Shown piece by piece: positions 11,345-22,900 of a stretch of DNA of 64,000 nucleotides (positions are counted from its first letter, which is position 1; every line of letters starts with the position of its first letter). The translations under genes and the position numbers were made by a program. Under the pieces are notes generated by a model that ran no database searches, had not been told where the DNA came from, and saw only the letters and a program-made list of their open reading frames with translations. This stretch comes from Siniperca chuatsi (lineage: Eukaryota > Chordata > Actinopteri > Centrarchiformes > Sinipercidae): the NCBI RefSeq assembly GCF_020085105.1, contig NC_058058.1, forward strand, positions 552,001-616,000. Direction: 5' to 3'.

Positions 11345-14293
11345 TCATTTCTCCCCTCGGTGGACTTCCAGGTGTGTTGTCAGACTTCCCTTTTGTCTAT
11401 ATCTTTTACCGCAAACTGAACAACTAAATGGTTTCTCTCCTGTGTGGATTCTCATGTGCACCTTCAGATTTCCACTTTCTATAAAACCTTTGCCACACAC
11501 CGAGCAGCTGAAAGGCTTCTCCCCTGTGTGGATTTTCATGTGTTTCTGCAAACATCCATTCCGTGAAAAACATTTCCTACAAACTGAGCACCTGTAAGGT
11601 CTTTCTCCTGTGTGAGACCTCAGGTGTCTCTTCAGAATTCCCCTGGAGCCAAATCTTTTCCCACATTCAGAGCAGCTGAATGGTTTCGTGCAAATATTAC
11701 GTCCCTTACGACTTGCAGGAACTTCATCATTGTTCAAAGAGTTTAAACCTGACTGAGGTTCTCGGGTCTCCTTCCAACCATCATCGCTGTCTTCAGTCTC
11801 AGAAGAGTCTTCAGTCTCAGAAGAGTCTTCAGTCTCGTCATCACTAAGTGGTCCTAAATGTTTATATGGATCTGAGTTCCTGGCTGGTCCTGGTCCTCCA
11901 CAGTCCTCTCCATCAGCTCCTGTTTCCATCTGTCCAGCTGAGCTGCTGGCTGGAGGCTCTGCCTCTCTGTTCTCCTCAGTTTGGTTTTGATGAAGCTGTG
12001 AGGACCGACGACCGACACACTGGTGGGTTTTGAGCTGATTAAGCCAAGTGAATCTGTTGTCACAAACGCTGCAGCTGAATGGTTTCTCTCCTCTGTGGAC
12101 GGACATGTGTTGTTTCAAATTTCCCCTTTGTGCATATCTTTTACCACAAACTGAACAACTAAATGGTTTCTCTCCTGTGTGGATTCTCATGTGCACCTTC
12201 AGATTTCCACTTTCTATAAAACCTTTGCCGCACACCGAGCAGCTGAAAGGTTTCTCCCCTGTGTGGATTTTCAAGTGTTTCTGTAAACGTCCGCTCCATG
12301 AAAAGCTTTTCCTACAAACTGAGCACCTGTAAGGTCTTTCTCCTGTATGAGACCTCATGTGTAACTTCAGATATCCCAAGGAGCCATATATTTTCCCACA
12401 CTCAGAACATCTAAATGATTTGCAATTATTGCATCCCATTCCACTTACAGAAACTTCATTATTTAAACCTGACTGAGGGTCTCTGGTCTCTGTACATTCA
12501 TCAACACCGACTTCAGTCTTTAGCTCAGAAGAGTCTGATGTCTTGTCATCAGTCTCAGGTTGTAAATGTGTATCTGGATCAGAGTTCCTGGCTGGTCCTG
12601 GTCCTCCACAGTCCTCTCCATCAGCTCCTGTTTCCATCTGTTCAGTTTGGCTTTGATGAAGCTGTGAGGACTGAGGTTTCTCTTCATCTTCTTCACTCTT
12701 CACAGGGACAGGAGTGAATGGGAACTTGGTGATATCGGCCTCCTCCAGCCCTCGGAGCTGCTCTCCCTCCTGACTGGTCCAGAGCTCCTCCTGCTCCTCT
12801 TTAATGTGTGGGGGCTCTGGGTCCTGGTCCAGACTGGGGCTCCAGTCCTGCAGCTCAGGGGGAACCTCTTCTCTACTCAGCGACAGCTGCTGGACGCCTG
12901 CAGGACACACTGAAAGACAGAAACACATTGAGGAAAACTGATTTTATGTTTAGTTCAAGCTTGATAACATTTTATATCAATGAGATAAATGAAAAACACA
13001 ATCAGGGACCTGACACCTTATAATAATGACACATTATCTCACAGACTGAGCAGGGATATGAATAGTTTTGATGCTCTGGAAAATAACCATTGACAGATTC
13101 AAAGTTTCACAGTTGATAAAGGATTTAAAAACAACAAGACTTGACAAACTGAAGCTTCGTTACGCACCAGAAAACCAAACTGCAACAGTATTTTCAGACA
13201 AGTAACGTAGATAATATCCTGCTCTGTATTCATCGCTGATGTGTGATGTGATCTGGACTTGAGGGGCTCAGCTGTCGTTCTGTCAGCATTACACGTTTAT
13301 GGTGAGACTGACCACCAGCCTGGATTTAACTAAAGCAGACTAATTAAAAATCTCCTCCTCAAAGTGAGAGACAGCGGAGGCGAGAAACAGGAAACAAGGT
13401 GGAGGTCGAGATTCACTTTGTTCGGTTCAAACATTCAAAGTCACGTTTTCCCCCTAATATTAGCCGTCGCATCACTCTTCAGACGCACTTCAGAACCAGG
13501 TTTAAAGAATCAAACATTATAAAGAACGTGTCCAGTATATGACGCTGGCAGCCCCGGCCCCTGGTGAGGTCTGGATGAACGAAGGGCCACCAGCTGACTG
13601 AGACGCTCCTGGTTTACCTGCCCTCACCTGGCTGGCACTTACAGAAACGTCCATACGTCATTATTGGCTCATGCTTTGGGTGGCTGATATATCGATGACT
13701 CAGCGCTGAGGATGAGCGTGTACTGCGTTGTAATGTGTTAGATACTCAACTGTCCGGAAACTATTGATCAATCTGACTGTGTTTTGTCCTGAAGGGTCAC
13801 ATGGCTGCTAATAAATAAGTCCCAACGCAGATGACCCGCTTGCACCTCCAACAACATGGCGGATTAGTCCCCCAAACACCCGTATGTGAGCTTAGCTTAG
13901 CTTAGCTAACGGAGCTAAAGCCTCCAGGACACCGCGCTGGCGTCCGGTTTGTCCGGAGCTCCGTGTGAACGGCAGCCGGGTTCAGGTCGTTTGAAGTCGG
14001 CCTGCCGTCTCCCGTGAAGCTGCTGCTCTTTAGCACGAGCTAGCTGCGGCTAACGGGCGGTTTAGCTAACGTTAGCTTAGCACGGGGCCCCCGCTAACAT
14101 TAGCAGCAAACCTGTTTCCAGCAGGAGAAAGAAAGAGAGCAAACACACCTGCTCTTCGCAGCTTTATTCGATGGCGGCGGTCCAGCTCCTCCTCATACTC
14201 GGTGATTGTTCTCTCAAAATGTCCGAATATCTCCTCGACAGCCGCAGTTAGCCGCTGGCTGACAAACACCTTCAGACTCTGGAGTCTCGACAT
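11345..14293 (-). CDS. ZNF gene C: 9-finger C2H2 protein with duplicated array
   Basis: Exon 1 14293-14149 encodes MSRLQSLKVFVSQRLTAAVE... and ends IKLRRA in phase 1 (donor AGCAG|GTGTG). Exon 2 12897-11345 starts after CTGCAG|GCGTC, so the junction residue is Gly ([12 protein letters not shown]). Total about 565 aa. After the acidic module come four C2H2 fingers and one C2HC unit (FTWLNQLKTHQC), then a second acidic linker (ETGADGED, with two SSETED repeats) and four more fingers. Finger 3 equals finger 8 in full, and fingers 1/6, 2/7 and 4/9 are clear pairs, so the second array is a copy of the first. The protein ends abruptly at HRGEK with TGA, without the usual terminal C2HC unit. The exon-2 frame is also open upstream through an ATG in the intron (MCFCLSV), which is not used if exon 1 is spliced. 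Presumed nuclear DNA-binding regulator; intact. Confidence 0.88.
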
Positions 14294-14420
14294 CTTCCTC
14301 TCGCAGCTCAGCGACTGAATACCGACGCGTTTCTGTAATGCTGAACCTTAATAACAATAAAAATAATGGCTTAATAATTTCTTCTTCTTCTTCTTCTTCT
14401 TCTTCTTCTTCTTCTTCTAA
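14294..14420. repeat. Gene C upstream region with CTT microsatellite
   Basis: A run of CTT triplets (about 13 copies, 14380-14418) lies about 90 bp upstream of the gene C start codon. Such a tract next to a first exon may vary in length between individuals. A similar purine triplet tract precedes exon H at 55200. Confidence 0.8.
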
Positions 14421-14714
14421 TGAATTTCCGGCAGGCTGTACACTGAAAAGCCTAATGCTGCCCTCCACAGACAAGTGTTGTCAGGACAATGTCTTTCTGT
14501 AGGTTGGAAATTGATTTCAGATGCAAAAACAGACTTGAAAGATCCGGATCTGACAGCTCCCTGAATAACTGTTGCCTTTCACTTCTGGATTTGTTGCATG
14601 AGAACATAACATGTTGGACTGTTTCCAAATGTCCACACTGACACAGACCGTCTGGATGTTAGTCTAAGACTTTAATAGCTGGCTCGACCACAAAGTCTCA
14701 GCCGAGTTAGAACA

Positions 14715-15800
14715 ACATTCAATTCAATTCAATTTTATTTATTTAGCGCCAAATCATAACAGAAGTTATCTCAGGGAGGCACAATGCAAAGACCACGTAG
14801 AATTATTATTATTATTATTTTAAATAAGTAGAATAGTAATTGTAGTGTTAATATTATTAAATTAGTAATAATAGGAATGACAGCTATAGGAAAAGTAATG
14901 TCAGTATTAGTAACAAAGCCAATAACAACAACTGTAGCAGCAGTTGTCGAGCAGGAACACGGGGCAGCAGGTGGCCCACAACCACAGATCCAGACTCTGC
15001 AGGAACACGGGGGCAGCAGGTGGCCCACAACCACAGATCCAGACTCTGCAGGAACACGGGGGCAGCAGGTGGCCCACAACCACAGATCCAGACTCTGCAG
15101 GAACACGGGGGCAGCAGGTGGCCCAATCCAGACTCTGCAGGAACACAGGGGCAGCAGGTGGCCCACAACCAGATCCAGACTCTGCAGGAACACGGGGCAG
15201 CAGGTGGCCCACAACCACAGATCCAGACTCTGCAGGAACACGGGGGCAGCAGGTGGCCCACAACCACAGATCCAGACTCTGCAGGAACACAGGGGCAGCA
15301 GGTGGCCCACAACCACAGATCCAGACTCTGCAGGAACACGGGGGCAGCAGGTGGCCAACAACCACAGATCCAGACTCTGCAGGAACACAGGGGCAGCAGG
15401 AGGCCCACAACCAGATCCAGACTCTGCAGCTCCGGAGGCAGAAATACCTGCTGAAAGCGACAGAAGGAGAGAGGAGAGAGACGAGAAAGCACAGAACTAC
15501 GGGAGAGAGAAGATGTCGAGTTAGTAACATGCAGTAATGGGATAAAAATACATACAGACGGAGAGGGAGAGGAGGAGAGAGGAGAGAGGTGCATCATGGG
15601 AAGTCTCCCAGCAGTCTAGGCCTATAGCAGCATAACTAAGGGATGGTTCAGGACTCACCTGAGCCAGCCCTAACTATAAGTTTTATCAAAGAGGAAAGTC
15701 TTAAGCCTACTCTTAAATGTGGAGATGGTGTCTGCCTCCCGAACCCAAACTGGGACCTGGTTTCACAGGAGAGGAGCTTGATAGCTGACATCATAACATA
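14715..15800 (-). mobile_element. L2-type LINE 3' region containing a minisatellite
   Basis: The left edge (CAATTCAATTCAATTTTATT then TATTTAGCGCCAAATCATAA) is the typical 3' terminus of fish L2-type LINEs in minus orientation. The right part (CAGTCTAGGCCTATAGCAGC onward) matches 18840-19030 almost base for base and is the antisense of the 3' end of the LINE coding region. Between them lies the 49-bp tandem array, so the array has expanded inside the LINE's 3' UTR. No reverse transcriptase motif remains in this copy. Confidence 0.65.
14952..15430 (+). repeat. 49-bp minisatellite, about 10 copies
   Basis: The unit contains AACACGGGGGCAGCAGGTGG, CCCACAACCACAGAT and CCAGACTCTGCAGG. Copies differ by one G in the G-run, ACGG versus ACAG, and loss of the CCACAACCACAGA part in one unit (about 15124). 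Long open frames on both strands arise from it, because the unit lacks stops in every frame and 49 is not divisible by three. I do not call it coding. Confidence 0.9.
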
Positions 15801-16300
15801 ACATCATCCCTTCTCCCAGATTCCTCCACCTCTAACTTAACAGGTGACTGCAGAGAGAAACAGCTTCGCTCTTCTTCCACTCTTTTTGCCACCGAAGCTC
15901 TAACTTTTCTTTGCGAATGCAAAAGAATTCACATTTTCCCAACTGAACTTTCAGATCAATAGTTTCCCTTCAGAGTCAGAATCAGCTTTCAGGTTCACAC
16001 AAACGAGGAATTTGCTTTGGTATTTTGGTGCAAAACAATAGACACAGTAGAAATATAAAGAAAGATAAAGCAAGTACTGCAAGGTCTTTCACCTTGAAAG
16101 ATTCCATCCTTCTACCTGTCCTCGAGCTCTTATATCAACAAAGTCACGTGACTGACCTTAGGAGGCTTGGCTCGCCGTCTATAAAAACACGCATCTTCCT
16201 CTTTGCCTTACTTTACCTCATCCGAGATCCTAAGTGTAATAACTGTGTTTCAGCAGCGGTGGTCCCTCGGGGATCGACCACTACAGAGGCGGCTTAACAG
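15801..16300. other. Repeat-derived intergenic stretch, no gene
   Basis: Around 15970-16070 is a short LINE-tail-like segment (GTCAGAATCAGCTTTCAGGT, then ACAATAGACACAGTAGAAAT). The rest has no recognisable gene. Confidence 0.35.
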
Positions 16301-16304
16301 GACA

Positions 16305-16720
16305 GACGAGTGAAGCTCCTGGTGACCCCTGGAAGGGTGAGAGCACTGGCCCTGGTGGCTTTTCTCCCCTTCATCGGGGGAAGACATGTCCTAATGGGAA
16401 CGGACAACTCTTCCACTGTGTGCCACGTAAATCTGCAGCGAGATCCCTTCGCTGTCTCTGGGCGGCCAGGAAGCTCTGGCTGTGGGCCTTGCTCGAACCG
16501 GGCAACAGATCTCCTGTCCAGGACGGGCCCCCTTCCAGGCGAGAGGTGGTAACTCTACTGATTCCCGATTTGGCAGAGCTCGGCCCAATCTGTTTGCGTT
16601 GGTGGAGATGACCCAGTGCGAGAGCTGGTTTCCCCTGACGGCTCAGGTCATGAGGTCACAGCGTGCTGTTAATAGCTCCCCGGTGGCCTTGAACCAATTA
16701 TCACTCTGTACTTAAACTCA
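16305..16720 (+). mobile_element. DIRS-like retrotransposon fragment (RNase H region)
   Basis: Three overlapping plus frames give GGRHVLMGTDNSSTVCHVN, then SLRCLWAARKLWLWAL, TDLLSRTGPLPGE and RPNLFALVEMTQCESWF. The series TDN..(T/S)V..HVN, RSLRCL, DLLSRTGP, LFA matches the RNase H to C-terminal stretch of fish DIRS-type retrotransposons as I know them. Frames change at least twice and the element is truncated at both ends. A fragment of another RNase H-bearing retroelement is possible. Confidence 0.55.
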
Positions 16721-16835
16721 TGGGGTATGACAATTAAATGCCAATAAAGCATTTAGTTGCAAAAGCAAGTGAGTAAAATCGAGTTTAAAAACGTTTAAAA
16801 CGCTCTACTTTTATTCTGAAGGCCAGAGGCGTTTA

Positions 16836-16843
16836 CCGGAAGT
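16836..16843 (+). promoter_or_regulatory. ETS-like motif upstream of gene D
   Basis: CCGGAAGT lies about 145 bp before the gene D start codon, and a second TTTCCGGGT follows at about 16854. There is no TATA box at a fitting distance. Core promoters of this kind often carry ETS sites; binding is not shown. Confidence 0.3.
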
Positions 16844-16987
16844 TGTATTTTTGTTTCCGGGTCTTGGCTTTTCCTTCTGGCGGAACACAGTTAGCATGTA
16901 TGGCTGTGCTAGCGTGTTGCAGGAGTTAACATGTTAGCCTAATCTATAAAGGGACAGAAACAGCGTCGGGTTCAGTTTTCGTGGAAA

Positions 16988-19900
16988 ATGTCCAGATTTC
17001 AGGAGTTTAAAGATTCAGTCAAACTGCGGCTGCGAACTGCGGCTCGCAAACATCTGGTTGAACATTTGGATACAAAAACATCCGGATATGAAAAGGAGCT
17101 CGATCGCCAACAAAGACTACCGGATCAGGTTTCAGACCCCGACCTGAAGCTGCGAAGAGCAGGTTTGTTTGTTTCTCCTGCTGGAAACGTGTTTACTGCT
17201 CTGCTGATGCCGCAGGGAGCTGGTGTGAAGCTAGCTTTAGCTAAACCGTCCTTACACAGCCTGTTAGCCGCAGCTAGCTCCGGCTAAAAAGTTTATTTTT
17301 GTCCTCTGGACTTTAAGGCCTTTTACTGCGTCTCGTGTGTTGATGATTCTGTGTAGTTTCGGCTTTTTAAGTTTGAACAGCTGGAAGTATTTTCCTTTTC
17401 CTCCGCAGGTTTCTGTTCTGACCATTTATCAGAAATCAGGTTTTTTCTTTTTGGTCTGGCCTGTGGTTTCTAAATACTACAATACCCATGAGCCTCAGCT
17501 GCCGTTGCTGCCATGCTGGAACCAGTCAGAGGTGACAGCTGTACAGGTTAAACCCGTCGCCATGGTTACTGAATTCATCACAAGCTGATCCAGGATCTGA
17601 AAGTGAACTGATGGGTGTGATCTTTAGCTTCAGCTCGCGGTGCTTTTGTACGACCATTAATAGATCAATTAAAAAGTGAAAGTAGTCGTTATGCAAGTTT
17701 CATATAATTATATTAATTAATGATGTACTATTATAGATTTCCACATAAACAGCAATTTAATGTTGTATCTGGCTGAACACATTTTACTTACAGCGTGTCG
17801 CTGGAGATAATTAATCAGCACCGGTTTGGATGATTAATTAATCATTTTAGTCTTTTTTTTTAACAAAATAAAATGCCAAAATTCTCTGGTTCCAGCTTCT
17901 CAGATATTAATTTGAGAAGATATTTGTTGGTTTTCTCAGTCTTCTGCGACTGTAAATGAAATATCTTTTGGTTAAAATACATTTGACAACGTCGCTGTGG
18001 ACTCGCTGGATAAACTTTTTTATTTATTTTTTTTACCATTTTCTGACCTTTTTATAGACCAAATGATGAATCGATTAATCAAGAAAACAATTCACAGATT
18101 AATAAAAATAAATGTTAGTTGCAGCCAACAATTATGCAAACAATTAAACATGAGTGTTACATGGCTAAAACTGTTCTGCCTGGTCTATCATGTCCGTCTT
18201 TGGGTGATTTCACACCTGCACTTTTTAGTCAAGTTAAATCGGACTCTGGTTCATTTCCCCCCCATGGTGCGGTTCGTTTGGGCAGGTGTGAACACAGTAA
18301 TCGCACCCTGGTGTGGACCAACAACTGCACTGAGACCCGTGAGTGGAGGTGGTCAATGGCATTTTCACATCTATAGTTGGTTTGCTCCGGTCCGAATCAG
18401 TAGATTAATTTGTAAACTTGGTTTGGTCTCTTTTCACACGGAAAAAATATTCAAGTGAACCAAAATGCATCACTGAAAACCACCTGAGAACGTTAACTCC
18501 GCTTATTGGTCAGATGTGACTGGGGCGGGAGCACGAGAGTAAATACAGGAAGAAGGTCCTGTGTTCTGGACTAGAGCATATTTCTGTGAGAGAAACATTG
18601 CTATGCAATTTTAACATAGAGCAACGGCACAGTTGGCGTTTGCTCATAGCTGTGGTAATTATCTGGGCGTTACACCGGCAGAAAACAGAATGCACTTCGA
18701 GGAAACATCTTGAAAATACTAGAGAGAGGAGAGAGATGAGAAAGCACAGAACTACAGGAGAGAGAAGATGTTGAGTTAGTAACATGCAGTAATGGGATAA
18801 AAATGCATACAGATGGAGAGGGAGAGGAGGAGAGAGGAAAGAGGTGCATCATGGGAAGTCTCCCGGCAGTCTAGGCCTATAGCAGCATAACTAAGGGATG
18901 GTTCAGGACTCACCTGAGCCAGCCCTAACTATAAGCTTTATCAAAGAGCAAAGTCTTAAGCCTGCTCTTAAATGTGGAGATGGTGTCTGCCTCCCGAACC
19001 CAAACTGGGACCTGGTTCCACAGGAGAGGAGCTTGATACCTGAAGGCTCTGGCTCCCGGTCTACTTTTGGAGACTCTAGGAACCACAAGTAACCCTGCAT
19101 CCTGGGAGCGCAGTGTTCTAGTCGGGTAATAAGGTATTATGAGATCTTTAAGATATGATGGTGCCAGACCATTAAGAGCTTTGTAGGTGAGGAGAAGGAT
19201 TTTAAATTCTATTCTGGATTTTACAGGGAGCCAGTGCAGAGAAGCTAATATTGGAGAGATATGATCTCTTTTCCTGGTTCTTGTCAGTGCATGTGCTGCA
19301 GCATTCTGGATCAACTGGAGAGTCTTAAGGGACTAATTCGGGCAGCCTGATAATAAGGAATTGCAGTAGTCAAACCTGGAAGTAACAAATGCATGGACTC
19401 ATTTTTCGGCATCATTTTGAGGCAGGATGTGCCTGATTTTTGCAATGTTGCGTAGGTGAAAGAAGGCAGTCCTTGAAGTTTGTTACATGTGGGAGTTAAA
19501 GGATAAATCCTGATCAAAGATAACTCCGAGGTTCCTTACGGTGGTGCTCGAGGCCAGGGCAATGCCATCTAGAGTAACTATATCTTTAGATAATGTGTCT
19601 TGAAGGTGTTTGGGTCCAAGTACAATAACTTCAGTTATTTCAGAGTTTAACATCAGAAAGTTGCAGGTCATCCAGGTCTTTATGTCCTTAAGGCATGCTT
19701 GAAGTTTAGCTAACTGGTTAGTTTCATCTGGCTTGATCGATAGATATAATTGGGTATCATCTGCATAGCAATGAAAGTTTATGGAGTGTTTCCTAATAAT
19801 ACTTACCAGAGGAAGCATATATAAAGTAAATGCTGCATATCGTAGAACCTGTAAAGTCTAGGCTCTCGGTTCTGCCTTATGCTTCCACAGTGTTTTACAA

Positions 19901-22900
19901 ACCAGAACGTTATGAATATACATCATTGAAAAGCAGACACAGCTACCTGGACAAACATACAACATTTGATATGCTGTTTGGTAGGCGAGTGTAATTCAGC
20001 TGAGGGACAGAAAACAATGGAAAATGTGGTGCTAATATTGACTCCATATCAGTCATACAATTTATGTTGGTTATAAGTGTGTGTTAAAGGGCCAACGACC
20101 AAGGGGGCTGACCGCTGTCTTACTGCGAAGCCTAAGCACTTATTGCCATATGTTACTATGATTAGATTTGATAATCTCTTATACATTATATAGAAATTCA
20201 AGTGAGAAACTGTTTATGGTTTACCTACAAAATTACTAACTGACAAATGAAGGCACTTCGATGCAAAAAAATCATATAAAACTCCAGTATCACCATATCA
20301 AGCTTAGCATCAACATTACCTCACAGTCTTCCTCAATGTGTTTCTGTCTTTCACTGTGTCCTGCAGACGTCCAGCAGCTGTCGCTGAGGAAAGAAGAGGT
20401 TCCCCCTGAGCAGCAGAACTGGAGCCCCAGTCTGGACCAGGACCCAGAGCCCCCACACATTAAAGAGGAGCAGGAGGAGCTCTGGATCAGTCAGGAGGGA
20501 GAGCTGCTTCGAGGGCTGGAGGAGGCCGATATCACCAAGTTCCCATTCACTCCTGTCCCTGTGAAGAGTGAAGAAGATGAAGAGAAACCTCAGTCCTCAC
20601 AGCTTCATCAAAGACTCACTGAACAGATGGAAACAGGAGCTGATGGAGAGGACTGTGGAGGACCAGGACCAGCCAGGAACTCAGATCCAGATACACATTT
20701 ACAACCTGAGACTGATGTCAAGACTTCAGAGTCTTCTGAGACTGAAGACAGTGATGATGGTTGGGAGGAGACCAGAGACCCTCAGTCAGGTTTAAACTCT
20801 CTGAAAAATGATTTAGTCTCTCAGAGTGAAACAACATGTGATACTGGCAGGAAACGATTCAGCTGCTCTGAGTGTGGTCAAACATTTCACAACAATCACC
20901 TTCTGAAGAACCACATAAGAAATCATACAGGAGAATACAGGGAGGCAAAGCAGGAGGACCCAGAGCCCCCACACATTAAAGAGGAACAGGAGGAGCTCTG
21001 GACCAGTCAGGAGGGAGAGCAGCTTCGAGGGCTGGAGGAGGCCGATATCACCAAGTTCCCATTCACTCCTGTGAAGAGTGAAGAAGATGAAGAGAAACCT
21101 CAGTCCTCACAGCTTCATCAAAGCCAAACTGAACTGATGGAAACAGGAGCTAATGGAGAGGACTGTGGAGGACCAGGACCAGCCAGGAACTCAGATCCAG
21201 ATACACATTTACAACCTGACACTGATGACAAGACGGAAGACTCTTCTGAGACTGAAACTGATGACAGTGATAAAAACTGGAGGGATCCTGACAGCAAACA
21301 ATTTCGCTGCTCTGTGTGCGGTAAAACATTTAAACATAGGGGAAATCTGAATATACACATGAGAACTCATACAGGAGTAAAACCTTTTAGTTGCTCAGTT
21401 TGTGGTAAAAGGTTTACTCAAAAAGCAGGTCTGGACTACCACTTGAGAACTCATACAGGAGAGAGACCGTTTATTTGCTCAGTTTGTGGTAAAACCTTTC
21501 GACACAAAGGAGCTCTAACATACCACATGGCGACCCACACAGGGGTGAAACCATTCAGCTGCAGTGACTGTGGTAAAAGGTTCAGGGGGACGTCACAGCT
21601 CAAAATCCATAAGTGTGTTGGAGAGTCATCACAGCTTCACAAAAGCCAAAGTGATAAACGCAAGAAACCACTGAGCTGTTCTGAATGTGATGCAACATTT
21701 CCTAACAATTACCTTCTGATGACCCACATGAGAATGCATAAAGGCAAGAAACTGTTTACTTGCACAGTTTGTGGTCAAAAACGGCAGTTTAGTTCTCATC
21801 TGGAGATACACATGAGAACCCATACAGGAGAGAAACCATACAGTTGCTCCGTTTGTGGTAAAAGATTTTCACAAAGAGGAATTATGACGCAACACATGGC
21901 AGTCCACTCAGGGGTGAAACCATTCGGCTGCAGTGACTGTGGCAAAAGATTCTTTTGGCAGTTTCAGATCAAAAAACACAAGTGTCTTGGTGAGTCCTCG
22001 CAGCAAAGAAGGACTGGCTTTAATGGACAGGACTGTGGAGGATCAGAATCAGTCAGGAACTTGGATCCAGATAAACATTTAAAACCTGACAGTGATAAAA
22101 AGACCAAACCGTCTTTTGAAACTGATGACAGTGTTGATATTGAATTTTGGAAAGAGACCAGGCAGCATCAGTCTGGTTTCACTTATCGGAGAAATAAAAA
22201 AGTCTCTGTAAAAACTGAACCCAAAACCGATGACAGTGTTGGCAGTGGTTTTTGCAAACAGACCAGGCAATGTCAGTCAGGTCTAAACGATCTGAAAAAT
22301 GAGGAAGTCTCTTTAAGTGATACAGGATATAATACTGACAAGAAACCATTCAGCTCCTCTGAGTGTCATAAAAGATCTAAAGGCAGTCACACTCTGCAGA
22401 CACACAAGAAATGTCATACAGGAGAGAAACCATTTAGTTGTTTATTTTGTGGGAAAGGATTTGCGACAGGAGGATATCTGACAAGACACACGTGTGTCCA
22501 TACAGGAGAGAAACTACTCAGTTGCATTGTTTGTGAGAAAAGATTCCCTTTGGAGTCAGAGCTCATAAGCCATGAATGTGTTGGTGAGTCCTCAAAGCTT
22601 CTTCAAAGCCGAACTGAGGAACAGATTACTGCCAACAAACTGTTTAGCTGCTCTCAGTGTGGTAAAGGATTTGGCCGTAAGCACCAGCTGCAGGTACACA
22701 TGAGAATTCACGCTAAAACATTTGCCAGGCGTGAAAATTTAAGTTTTCACATGACATGTCACACAGGGGAAAAGCCTTTCTGCTGTTCAGTTTGTAACAC
22801 AGGTTTTAGTGACAGTGAGTCTTTAGTTAAACACATGAGAATTCATACTGGACAAACACAATTTAGTTGCTCAATTTGTGGTAAAGAATTTGCATGGAGA

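Noticed and set aside
14771-15597. Six long overlapping open frames across the 49-bp repeat
   Set aside because: They come from a tandem unit without stops, in all frames and both strands, inside a LINE tail. No conserved domain or gene structure.
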